NCBI RefSeq assembly: GCF_014649875.1
Contig: NZ_BMTW01000002.1
Span: 372,001 to 436,000 of the forward strand
Direction of reading: 5' to 3'
From: Streptomyces rubiginosohelvolus
GTDB lineage: Bacteria > Actinomycetota > Actinomycetes > Streptomycetales > Streptomycetaceae
Length of the DNA stretch: 64,000 bases
Of this stretch, positions 1-7,580 are shown one piece after another (position 1 is the stretch's first letter; each line of letters opens with the position of its first letter). The translations under genes and the position numbers were made by a program. The notes under the pieces were generated by a model. It worked only from the letters and a program-made list of their open reading frames with translations, was not told the DNA's origin and made no database searches.

Positions 1-128
1 CGCGTCGCCGTCCAGACCCCGGAGTCGTCGGGGCCGCGGCGCGCGAGGGTGTCCGCCATGCGGCGGACGGTTCCGCTCTCGCGAGTCAGGTCGCGTTCCC
101 AGTCGAGCCACCCTGCTATGCCACACAT
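1..128 (-). CDS. asnB: AsnB-type glutamine-dependent amidotransferase (asparagine synthetase family), N-terminal part only
   Basis: Forty-three codons read MCGIAGW... followed by RRGPDDSG, the start of the class II glutamine amidotransferase domain of asparagine synthetases. Cys2 is the nucleophile that hydrolyses glutamine, and RRGPD is the conserved glutaminase loop. A good ribosome site (GAGGGA) precedes the ATG. The gene runs off the left edge of the window, so the synthetase domain cannot be inspected. It starts 16 nt after the stop of the adenylate-forming ligase and is surely in the same operon. In that company it more likely amidates a carboxylic acid made by the pathway than serves general asparagine synthesis; that part is inference. 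Confidence 0.85.
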   Translation of the reverse strand, partial: MCGIAGWLDWERDLTRESGTVRRMADTLARRGPDDSGVWTAT

Positions 129-144
129 GGTCGTCCCTCTCTCG

Positions 145-1596
145 TCAGCCGCGGGGGGTGGAGGCGTACTCGGCGAGCGTGGTCTCGACGACGCCCCGGA
201 TGGGGGCGGGCAGCCGGTCCCAGTTGCGTTCGTCGTTGAGGTCGAGGACCCGGGAGAGCTTCCAGCCGAGGTACTGGCCGAGCGAGGCGAGCGGCGGGAG
301 CTTCTCGACGGTCCGCAGGGCGAGTTCGAAGCCGGGGAAGAGTCCGGCGAGGCGTCTCGCGGTGGCCTCGCGCCAGGTGTCGTCGGCCGGGCCCGTGGTG
401 GTGGCCAGGCACAGGATCGTCCGGTCCTGCACGACGAGCATGTAGTTGAGGACCTGGACGCCCGATCCCGGGTCACCGTCCGGGAGTTCGGCCCACAGGG
501 CGGACTCGACGTCGTTCTGCCGGATGCCGTTGCCCTCCAGGGTGATGAGGTCCTGGGAGCGGCCGAGGGTACGCAGCAGCGGGGTGGCGACCCCGCAGGG
601 GCATTCGGTCCCGGTGATCTCGACGAGGTCGCCGGTGCGGTAGCGCAGCAGGGGGCGGGCGAGGATGTCGAGGGTGGTGACGACGAGTTCGCCCCGGTCG
701 GGGGTGCCGTCGACCCTGCGCGGTCCCCGCTCGGGGTCGTCGAGTTCGAGGACGTAACTCTGCGTCTGGAGGTGCAGGTTGCGGTGTTCGCAGGTGACGG
801 CGGTGGTGCCGGTCTCGGACGAGCCGTAGGCGGCGACGTAGGCGCGGGCCCCGGTGAGGCGTTCCAGGTGGCGGACGAAGGCGGGCCCGGTCTGTTCGGC
901 CATCAGGAACAGCTTGTCGAAGGCGGGCACGGGCTCGTCGTTGCGGTAGGCGAACTGGATCATCTCCAGCAGCCGGGAGGGCGGTCCGACGAAGACGTTG
1001 ACGCCGAGTTCGCGGGTGAGGCGCAGGACGCGGGTGTAGTCGCCGGTGATGTTGTCGACCCAGGGGCGCAGCGAGAGGACCTGGAGGTATTCGAGAACCT
1101 TCTCGAACTGGTACGCGGCCGGGGCGAAGGGTGCGTTGATGAGGATGAGGGCGCGGTCGGCCGGGGAGAGGATGCGGGCCCAGAGTTCCCCGATGTTGAT
1201 GGTGTTGGCGACGAGGTCGTCCAGGGCCTTGGGGGCGGCGACCGGGTTGCCGGTGGTGCCGGAGGACTCGTAGTAGTGCAGGAACTCCGAGAGTCCCCGG
1301 GTGAAGGCACGGTGCCCGCCCTCGCTCAGCGCCTGCTTGGGCAGGAAGGGCAGCTTCCCCAGGAGCGCGTCGATGGCCTTCTCCGGTTCGGTGCCGTCCG
1401 CGTCGGCGACCAGTGCGGCGTCCAGGATGGTGTCGTAGAGCCCGGACCCGGCGGCGGCCCGCAGCGTGGCGGTGAACTTCCGCCCCAGGTGGGCCCGGTC
1501 GGGGTGGCCCGCGTGGCTGTCGCGGACGAGTGCGGTGTGGTCGCGGACGGTGTCGGCGATCTCCCGGGTGGTTGTGGTGTCACGAAGCAGCAGCAT
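145..1596 (-). CDS. PaaK-like adenylate-forming ligase (phenylacetate-CoA ligase family)
   Basis: A 483-residue member of the ANL superfamily in the compact PaaK/CoF-synthetase branch. Visible motifs are the P-loop-like YYESSGTTGNP (around residue 90), YGSSETG (around 260) and YRTGDL (around 325), with a short C-terminal domain. It should activate a carboxylic acid, probably aryl or arylacrylic, as the acyl-adenylate and pass it to CoA or another acceptor. The ATG lies inside the last 17 nt of the upstream ammonia-lyase gene behind GAGGGA, so translation is coupled. The neighbours suggest that its substrate is the product of the MIO enzyme. CoA ligase versus direct amide-forming partner of the AsnB protein cannot be decided from sequence. 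Confidence 0.8.
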   Translation of the reverse strand: MLLLRDTTTTREIADTVRDHTALVRDSHAGHPDRAHLGRKFTATLRAAAGSGLYDTILDAALVADADGTEPEKAIDALLGKLPFLPKQALSEGGHRAFTRGLSEFLHYYESSGTTGNPVAAPKALDDLVANTINIGELWARILSPADRALILINAPFAPAAYQFEKVLEYLQVLSLRPWVDNITGDYTRVLRLTRELGVNVFVGPPSRLLEMIQFAYRNDEPVPAFDKLFLMAEQTGPAFVRHLERLTGARAYVAAYGSSETGTTAVTCEHRNLHLQTQSYVLELDDPERGPRRVDGTPDRGELVVTTLDILARPLLRYRTGDLVEITGTECPCGVATPLLRTLGRSQDLITLEGNGIRQNDVESALWAELPDGDPGSGVQVLNYMLVVQDRTILCLATTTGPADDTWREATARRLAGLFPGFELALRTVEKLPPLASLGQYLGWKLSRVLDLNDERNWDRLPAPIRGVVETTLAEYASTPRG

Positions 1597-3223
1597 GGGG
1601 TTCCCTCTCGTCAGCGGTGCCGGCCGCGCGGGCCAGGCTTCCGTCGGATATGAGGCGGGCGACGGCCGCGATGTCCTGGTCCATCCGGCGGTCGCGGTCG
1701 GCGTACGGAGCGTGGGCGCGGATCAGGGCGTGCACGGCGCGGGTGCGCGGTGCCGCCCGGTCGAGGCCGCGCAGGTCGAGCGCCTGGGCGGCGGCGAGCA
1801 GGGCGATGGCGGCGACCTGACCGGTCAGTTCGTTGACCGTGCGGGCGTCGCGGGCAGCGGTGGTGGCCATGCTGACCTTGTCCTGGTTGTGCGCCTCGGT
1901 GGACCGGGAGAAGACGGTGGCGGGCAGGGCGGTCTTCAGGGCCTCCGCGGTGACGGCGGACGCGGCGATCTGCATGCCCTTGAATCCGTGGTGCAGCCCG
2001 GCCTCGGCGCTGAGTTCGGGCGGTACGAGGTTGGCGGGCAGGCCGCCGCTGAACTTCGGGTCGATGATCAGGGCGAGCTGCCGGTCGAGCAGGTCGGCGA
2101 TGTTGGCGGTGGCGGTCTTCAGGCTGTCCATCGCCTGGCCGACATGGCCCGCGTAGAAGTTCCCGCCGTGGTGCGGGCGTTCCTCCTCGACGGAGAAGAG
2201 CGGGTTGTCCGTGGAGGCGTTGACCTCGGTGGTCAGCCAGGGCTCCACCCAGGACAGGGTGTCGCGGAGCACCCCGATCACCTGGGGCGCGCACCGCACC
2301 GAGTAGTGGTCCTGGATGCGGACCTCCAGCTCCCGGAAGTCGCGGTCCTCCAGGCGTCCGGCCTCGGCGAGGATCTCCTCGTACGTGGTGGAGAGCCGCG
2401 ACCCGGCGAGCAGCCGGCGCAGGTGGGCTGCCGAGGCGACCTGTCCGGGGTGGGGCTTGGCCCGGTGCAGGAACTCCGCGAAGTGCGAGGCGTTGCCGAG
2501 GAGCGCCTCGCTGACGAAGGCCGTGACGATCTCGGCGGCGGTGGCGATACCGGCCGCGTCGTGGGCGGCCAGCACGGCGAACGCGGTGGTGAACGAGGTG
2601 CCGTTGATGAGGGCGAGGCCCTCCTTGGCCTCCAGCGCCACCGGTGCGATGCCCGCCTCGCGCTGGGCCTCGGCGACCGGCAGGACGTGCTTGCCGACCT
2701 GGGCGTCCCCGTCGCCGAGGAGCGTGGCGGCGACGTAGCAGAGGGGGACGAGGTCGCCGCTGGCGCCGAGGGAGCCGCGTTCGGGGACGAGCGGGAGGAT
2801 GTCGGCGTTGAGGTGGGCGAGGAGGCGGTCGACGACCAGGGGGCGGATGCCGGAGTTGCCGAGGGCCAGGCAGTTGGCGCGGATGAGGAGGGTCGCGCGG
2901 ACGACGTCGGCCGGCGCGTTCGGGCCCACCCCGTTGAGGTGGTAGCGGATCAGGTTGTGCTGGAGCTGTGCGGCGCGCTCGGGGCTGATCTGGTTCGTGA
3001 CGCTGTCGCCGAACCCCGTGGTGACGCCGTAGATCGGTCTGCGCTCCGCCATCAGCCGGTCGCGCAGCCCGACACTGGCCTCGGCGGCCCGGGCGGCGGC
3101 CGGGTCCAGCACCGCGGCGACCGGTGGCCGCGCCTCCTCGGGGCGGGCGAGGCGCACGATGTCGCGGAGGGTCAGGGAGCTGCCGTCCAGCGCGATACGG
3201 GAAGGGGCGGTCCAGTCGTTCAC
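1580..3223 (-). CDS. MIO-dependent aromatic amino acid ammonia-lyase or 2,3-aminomutase
   Basis: About 547 residues with the full family signature: the Ala-Ser-Gly triad of the MIO cofactor in GSLGASGDL, the catalytic Tyr loop IYGVTTGFG, and NASTDNPLF and QDKVSM motifs. It eliminates ammonia from an aromatic amino acid to give an arylacrylate, or shifts the amino group to the beta position. The substrate-selectivity pair in NLIRYHLNG reads Tyr-His. Histidine lyases and enediyne tyrosine aminomutases carry Ser-His, plant-type and cyanobacterial PAL Phe-Leu, and TAL His-Leu, so the substrate is open. The GTG at 3223 is chosen because GGAG lies 8 nt upstream; an upstream ATG frame has no ribosome site. 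First gene of the operon with the ligase and asnB. Confidence 0.85.
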   Translation of the reverse strand: MNDWTAPSRIALDGSSLTLRDIVRLARPEEARPPVAAVLDPAAARAAEASVGLRDRLMAERRPIYGVTTGFGDSVTNQISPERAAQLQHNLIRYHLNGVGPNAPADVVRATLLIRANCLALGNSGIRPLVVDRLLAHLNADILPLVPERGSLGASGDLVPLCYVAATLLGDGDAQVGKHVLPVAEAQREAGIAPVALEAKEGLALINGTSFTTAFAVLAAHDAAGIATAAEIVTAFVSEALLGNASHFAEFLHRAKPHPGQVASAAHLRRLLAGSRLSTTYEEILAEAGRLEDRDFRELEVRIQDHYSVRCAPQVIGVLRDTLSWVEPWLTTEVNASTDNPLFSVEEERPHHGGNFYAGHVGQAMDSLKTATANIADLLDRQLALIIDPKFSGGLPANLVPPELSAEAGLHHGFKGMQIAASAVTAEALKTALPATVFSRSTEAHNQDKVSMATTAARDARTVNELTGQVAAIALLAAAQALDLRGLDRAAPRTRAVHALIRAHAPYADRDRRMDQDIAAVARLISDGSLARAAGTADEREPHAAAS

Positions 3224-3496
3224 CTTCACAACTCCAGGGGTACCGGGGACTTTTTTTGATGACACCCCCATACTTCGCCGGCGGACTGCCGAATTTCTTC
3301 TGCCGACGGACCGGGTGGACCCTGGTCCGGAGACCGGGTATCGGCCCGGACCTCCGACGTGGCCCGCCGTATTGTCACGGCACTGTGAACAGAGTTACAA
3401 GAACATTTCACTGCCGGAATCTTTGGAGTTCCGATTCTCTGGGTCCTATTCTCGCCACTGGCACGGTTCAGGTCTTCCAGCACCCGGAGGTTGTCG

Positions 3497-4183
3497 ATGT
3501 CTTCCACCGGTCCGGCCCCGCGGCCCGACGGGACCGTGCGGGTTCTCCTGGCCCCCGGTCACAGCTCGCTGTTCACCGCCGGGATCGCCTCCGCCCTCGG
3601 CCGCACTCCCGGCATCCGGCTCCTGACGACCGGTCAGGCAGCCCGGGAGGAACCGGATGTGGTGCTGGTGGAGGACGCGCCCGGCGTGCCGGTCGACGAG
3701 GTGATCGCCCTCCTGCCGGCGCCTTTGACGGCCGGCCCGCCGGACGCCCGGCGGCCCCGGATCATCGTGATGCTGCGCGACGACCGGGTCGATCGGATCC
3801 TCGGCTATCTCCGGTCGGACGTGCGGGGGTTCGTCTGCCACAACGCCCCGCTGCGTGAGCTGGTGACCGCGGTGCGGGTAGTTTTCCGGAACGAGGCATT
3901 CCTGCCCTACGGGATTGCGGCCCTGATCATCGAAGGAATTCTCCCGCATCTGCCGCGCCCTGACCCCGGGCCGTCGCCGAGCGTGTCCGAACTCACTCCC
4001 CGTGAGCGGGAGATATTCAATCTCATGGCGTCGGGAATTTCGAATGCTGAGATTGCCGACGCCTGCTCGCTCAGCCAAAAGACCGTAAAATTCCATGTGT
4101 CCAACATTCTGCGAAAACTCGGAATGAAGAACCGCATCCAGGCGGTGGTCCGTACCCGCGGAGTCCCCTGTGTCTCGGCCTGA
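3497..4183 (+). CDS. LuxR/NarL-type response regulator with degenerate receiver domain
   Basis: About 228 residues. The C-terminal half (from about 155) is a typical LuxR helix-turn-helix: LTPREREIFNLMASGISNAEIA, then VKFHVSNILRKLGMKNR. The N-terminal half keeps the receiver fold (VRVLLAPGHSSLFTAGI) but the acidic pair is Pro-Gly, the phospho-Asp position in VVLVED is Glu, and the switch Lys is replaced in FVCHNAP. It is therefore unlikely to be phosphorylated and may sense a ligand or act constitutively. The ATG at 3497 is preferred over TTG at 3491 because GGAGG ends at 3490. It is divergent from the MIO operon across about 270 nt and is the likely pathway-specific regulator. No gene was seen in that gap. 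Confidence 0.85.
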   Translation: MSSTGPAPRPDGTVRVLLAPGHSSLFTAGIASALGRTPGIRLLTTGQAAREEPDVVLVEDAPGVPVDEVIALLPAPLTAGPPDARRPRIIVMLRDDRVDRILGYLRSDVRGFVCHNAPLRELVTAVRVVFRNEAFLPYGIAALIIEGILPHLPRPDPGPSPSVSELTPREREIFNLMASGISNAEIADACSLSQKTVKFHVSNILRKLGMKNRIQAVVRTRGVPCVSA

Positions 4184-4218
4184 CCGGACCGATCCCACCC
4201 GAACCGAAGGGCTTCCCG

Positions 4219-4632
4219 TTGTCCGCACCCGCCGTCCCGCCCGCCGTCCAGGACACCGAGGGGGCCCGCGCGGCCCTCGACGCGTTCCTCGCCGCCCTCA
4301 ACAGCCGTTCCGTGCCCGCCTGGACGCGGACGCTGCACTTCCCCCATCTGCGGATCCACGACGGTGCGGTCACCGTCTGGGAGACGCCCGATATCTACGT
4401 CGAGAGCGCCACGCCCGAGGTGGCTCAGCTGGTGGCCACCGGCTGGGACCACAGCGGCTGGGAGAAGGTCGAGCTGATCCAGACCTCGGCCGACCAGGTC
4501 CACGCCCAGGTCCGGTTCGCCCGCTACGACGCCGAGGACCGTCCGCTCGGCTCGTTCGAGTCGGTCTATGTGCTCACCCGGCAGGAGGGCCGCTGGGGGG
4601 TGCTGGCCCGGATCGGCTTCACGGCCGGCTGA
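4219..4632 (+). CDS. SnoaL/NTF2-like small protein
   Basis: A 137-residue alpha+beta cone protein with the NTF2-like layout: N-terminal helices (ARAALDAFLAALNSR), then strands ending in YVLTRQEGRWGVLARIGF. Such proteins are often small cyclases, isomerases or ligand-binding partners in biosynthetic clusters. No catalytic residue can be assigned. The start is TTG, with GAAGGG 7 nt upstream. It lies 35 nt after the LuxR-type regulator on the same strand, so the two are probably co-transcribed, and a strong terminator follows it. Confidence 0.7.
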   Translation: MSAPAVPPAVQDTEGARAALDAFLAALNSRSVPAWTRTLHFPHLRIHDGAVTVWETPDIYVESATPEVAQLVATGWDHSGWEKVELIQTSADQVHAQVRFARYDAEDRPLGSFESVYVLTRQEGRWGVLARIGFTAG

Positions 4633-4640
4633 CGGCCGGT

Positions 4641-4722
4641 CACACGGCAGAGGCCGCCCCCGGTTCCGTACCGGGGGCGGCCTCTGCTGTGTGCGGTACG
4701 GAACCGGGGGCGGCCTCTGCCG
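4641..4722. terminator. Three-armed bidirectional terminator with two mutually exclusive hairpins
   Basis: The arm 4641-4663 pairs with 4671-4693 (23 bp, one G-U, 7-nt loop). The same left sequence, 4645-4672, is also a perfect 28-nt inverted repeat of 4695-4722. The two right arms share an exact 17-nt direct repeat (4671-4687 and 4704-4720). The element sits between the stop of the SnoaL-like gene and the stop of the convergent SGNH hydrolase gene, which fits a terminator for both strands. Confidence 0.8.
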
Positions 4723-4743
4723 GGTCCGGGCGGCGGGCGTCGC

Positions 4744-5823
4744 TCAGCCAGGGGCGTCCTCGTCGGACTCGGGTGCGGCTGCGGGGCCCGGCGGGATGCT
4801 CGCGAGCTCCGCCCCGATCCGGCCCGCGAGGACATGCTCGCCCTCGGCTGTGGGGTGGAGGCCGTCGGCGTACAGCTCCCCGGCGTCCGCGACGGGTGCG
4901 ACGGCGAGCCCGTCCAGCAGGTGGAGGTGGCGGTCGCCCAGCCGTTGCAGGACCCGGACCGCCTCCGCGGTCAGGGACCGGGCGCCCTCCAGGGTCAACC
5001 CGGCACTGTTGACGGCCCGTTCACGATCGGGCGAGGAGAAGGGGGTGAGCACCACGACCGGGGTGTCCGGATGGCCGTCGCGGACGGTGTCGAGGAACCC
5101 GCAGACGGCCGGGCCCCAGCTGCGGGCGGTGAACGCGCCCCGGATGTAGGCGTTGATGCCGAGTTCCAGGGTGATCAGGTCGGCCGGGGTGTCCCGGATC
5201 GTGCGGGCCACCACCGGGTCCAGGTACGCCTCCCCCGCGAACCCTAGGTTGCGCAGCCGCCAGCCGTGCTCCGCCGCGACCAGGGCCGGCCAGGTCTCGG
5301 AGGGCCCTGCGGCGTACATGCAGTGGGTCAGTGAGCTGCCGTGGACCAGGAGCCGGCGGCCCGTGCGCGCCGCCGCGAGCAGGTGGCGGTGGCCACGCAG
5401 GGTCACCGCCCCGATCCGGGTGACGGCGAGGTGCGGAAGCCAGACCTCGACGTCGGCGGGGGTGCCGTCGGTGACGGGCAGCGGGAAGGCGACCCGGTGG
5501 CGGCCGGGGCCGCCGGTCCAGCGGTGGGCCAGGATGCCGTCGACCCGGATGTCCAGGGGTGAGCCGCCGGGGTCGAGATCCACCTCCAGCTCCAGGGCTG
5601 TCGCGTCGGTGCGGACCGCGAAGCGGACCCCGGCGGTGGTGCGGGCCAGCCGGGAGAAGTTGGCCGACATGGCGGTGGCGAGCCGGTCCACCGGCATCCG
5701 CAGGGGCAGCCGGGCGCCGCTGCCCCGGTCCCAGCCGGCGATCCCGTCGAAGGAGAGCCGGGGATCGCCGGGGACGAGCCGCTCCACGGCGGCGCCCGGG
5801 GCGCGGGCGGTACCGGTGGTCAT
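4744..5823 (-). CDS. SGNH/GDSL-family hydrolase with N-terminal beta domain
   Basis: 359 residues. An N-terminal beta-rich region of about 150 residues (jelly-roll-like, as in bacterial carbohydrate esterases) is followed by an SGNH fold: block I nucleophile in VHGSSLTHC, block III Asn in LELGINAY, and block V Asp/His in YADGLHPT. It should hydrolyse an ester, possibly an O-acyl group. No signal peptide is visible, so it is probably cytoplasmic. The ATG overlaps the stop of the upstream MFS gene by 4 nt, so the two are translationally coupled. The C-terminal tail (PGPAAAPESDEDAPG) is low complexity. Confidence 0.8.
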   Translation of the reverse strand: MTTGTARAPGAAVERLVPGDPRLSFDGIAGWDRGSGARLPLRMPVDRLATAMSANFSRLARTTAGVRFAVRTDATALELEVDLDPGGSPLDIRVDGILAHRWTGGPGRHRVAFPLPVTDGTPADVEVWLPHLAVTRIGAVTLRGHRHLLAAARTGRRLLVHGSSLTHCMYAAGPSETWPALVAAEHGWRLRNLGFAGEAYLDPVVARTIRDTPADLITLELGINAYIRGAFTARSWGPAVCGFLDTVRDGHPDTPVVVLTPFSSPDRERAVNSAGLTLEGARSLTAEAVRVLQRLGDRHLHLLDGLAVAPVADAGELYADGLHPTAEGEHVLAGRIGAELASIPPGPAAAPESDEDAPG

Positions 5824-7358
5824 GCGCCCTCACGCTCCAGGACCGCGGGATCGGAGCCGTCGGCCGTTCCCTTACGGGCGCCCGTCGCGCCGGGGGCGCC
5901 CTGGGGTCCGTCCGCCGCGTCGTCAGCGTCGGGGGCGTCCGCCGCGCCGTCCGGCTCCGGTGTACGGGCCGGTCCGAGCCCCAGCGCGGCGGCCAGCGCG
6001 CCGGCCAGCGAGAAGAGGCCCACGGCCAGGAACGCCCGGTGGTAGGAGGCGAGTCCACCCTCGTCGCCGCCGGTGGCGAGGACCGCGGCGGCCACCGCGA
6101 CCCCGAGCCCGCCGCCCAGTTGCAGGGCGGACTGGATGAGGGAGGTGGCCAGTCCCTGCTGCTCGTCGGCGACCCCGCTGACGCCCGCGACGTTGAAGCT
6201 GGGGAAGCTGAGCCCGTTGCCGATGCCGTGCAGGACCAGGGCGGGCAGCAGGACCGTGACGTAGTTACTGCTCTCGTCGGCGCGCAGGAAGAGCAGGATG
6301 CCGAGACCCTGGAGCAGCAGCCCGGCCACGGCCGGGACGCGCAGCCCGAAGCGGTTGATGACGCGCGGGGTGACATTGACCGTGACGAGGATGGCCGCGG
6401 CCATCGGGACGATCGCGGCGCCCGCGCCCAGGGCGCTGTAGTCCAGCACCTGCTGGAGGTAGAGGAGGGCGACGAACTGCCAGCCGATCGTCGCGCAGGC
6501 CCAGGTGAGCCCGACGACATTGGCCGTGGACAGGGTCCGCGAACGGAAGATGGAGAGCTGGACAAGGGGTTCGGCCCGGCGGTTCTGGATGATGACGAAG
6601 GCGACGAGCAGGGCGACGGACGCCACCAGCGAGAGCACGGTCGTCACCGAGCCCCAGCCCACCTCGGGGGCCCGGGTCAGGGCGAAGACCAGCAGCAGCA
6701 CACCGCCGGTCGCGGTCACCGCGCCGAAGGCGTCGAAGCCCGGGCGCTCGCCGTCCCGCACCGGGTCGGGCGAGACCGCGTAGCGGACGGCGGCCAGGAC
6801 CAGAGCGGCGATGACGAACGGCACGAAGAAGGTCAGCCGCCAGTTGAGTTCGGTGAGCACACCGGAGAGCACGAGCCCGGCCGCGTAACCGCTGGCCCCG
6901 GTGAGGGAGAAGATACCCACCGCGCGGTTTCGCTCCGGGCCCTCCTTGAAGGTGGTCATGATGATCGAGAGCGCGGCCGGGGCGATGAACGCCGCCGCGA
7001 CGCCCTTGATCACCCGGCTGACGATCAGCAGGGTGCCGTCCGAGACGAAGCCGCCCGCCAGGCTGGCGACGGCGAAGACCGCGGTGCCCCAGAAGAACAT
7101 CCGCCGTCGGCCGAAGAGGTCGGCGGCGCGCCCGCCGAGCAGCAGGAACCCTCCGTATGCGACCGCGTAGCCGGAGATGATCCATTGCAGCTCTTCGGCG
7201 CTCAGCCCCAGATCGTCCTTGAGCTCGGGCAGGGCGACGCCCATCAGCGAGACGTCCATGGAGTCCAGGAACAGCTGCGCACAGAGCACGAGCAGGGCGA
7301 TCTGCTTGCGACCGCCCAGTGTTCCCGCCGTACGCGAGGTCACCTGTGGGTCCGACAT
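5820..7358 (-). CDS. MFS drug exporter, DHA2 (14-TM) type
   Basis: 512 residues with the EmrB/QacA arrangement: LDSMDVSLMGVALPEL in TM1, the GGRAADLFGRRR loop between TM2 and TM3, and about 14 hydrophobic segments, then an acidic Pro/Ala/Asp-rich cytoplasmic tail from about 465. Expected to export a hydrophobic compound with proton antiport, plausibly the product of the neighbouring pathway. There is no convincing ribosome site before the ATG at 7358. A 6-bp-arm palindrome (7380-7395) lies 21 nt upstream and may be a repressor site. Co-transcribed with the SGNH hydrolase. Confidence 0.85.
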   Translation of the reverse strand: MSDPQVTSRTAGTLGGRKQIALLVLCAQLFLDSMDVSLMGVALPELKDDLGLSAEELQWIISGYAVAYGGFLLLGGRAADLFGRRRMFFWGTAVFAVASLAGGFVSDGTLLIVSRVIKGVAAAFIAPAALSIIMTTFKEGPERNRAVGIFSLTGASGYAAGLVLSGVLTELNWRLTFFVPFVIAALVLAAVRYAVSPDPVRDGERPGFDAFGAVTATGGVLLLVFALTRAPEVGWGSVTTVLSLVASVALLVAFVIIQNRRAEPLVQLSIFRSRTLSTANVVGLTWACATIGWQFVALLYLQQVLDYSALGAGAAIVPMAAAILVTVNVTPRVINRFGLRVPAVAGLLLQGLGILLFLRADESSNYVTVLLPALVLHGIGNGLSFPSFNVAGVSGVADEQQGLATSLIQSALQLGGGLGVAVAAAVLATGGDEGGLASYHRAFLAVGLFSLAGALAAALGLGPARTPEPDGAADAPDADDAADGPQGAPGATGARKGTADGSDPAVLEREGA

Positions 7359-7379
7359 CGTTTGCCGCCATTCGATCCG

Positions 7380-7395
7380 GCAGACAACAGTCTGC
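7380..7395. promoter_or_regulatory. Palindrome upstream of the MFS gene (possible operator)
   Basis: GCAGAC-AACA-GTCTGC is a perfect 6-bp inverted repeat just upstream of the efflux gene. A longer-range pair, GTTTGCCGC (7360-7368) and GCGGCAAAC (7437-7445), brackets it. The regulator is unknown. Confidence 0.35.
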
Positions 7396-7530
7396 TAGCC
7401 AACGATTTCCGATGAACGTAGCAGTGAAATCGTCTTGCGGCAAACAATCTTGACGGAGAGTGAGAGTCGAAACGGGGCACTCCAGGGGCACCGACCCTTG
7501 TGGGTCGAACGTGGCCGACCCTATGATTCG

Positions 7531-7546
7531 ATAGTTGACGAACTAT
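7531..7546. promoter_or_regulatory. ATAGTT-GACG-AACTAT palindrome upstream of the acyltransferase gene
   Basis: A perfect 6-bp inverted repeat, AT-rich for this genome, about 35 nt before the acyltransferase start. GAACTATAAAAGTTC overlaps it as a second imperfect palindrome. A related site with the same half ATAGTTC/GAACTAT occurs at 13842-13865. Winged-helix (MarR) or TetR regulators bind such sites; the MarR gene at 12051 is a candidate. Confidence 0.4.
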
Positions 7547-7580
7547 AAAAGTTCTCGGTGTCTCATCCCCGGAGCACGTC

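Noticed and set aside
49..3259. Long plus-strand open frames across the MIO/ligase operon
   Set aside because: They are rich in Gly/Val/Asp/Arg low-complexity sequence, match no fold, and are the antisense of well-supported genes; this is the usual GC-skew artefact.
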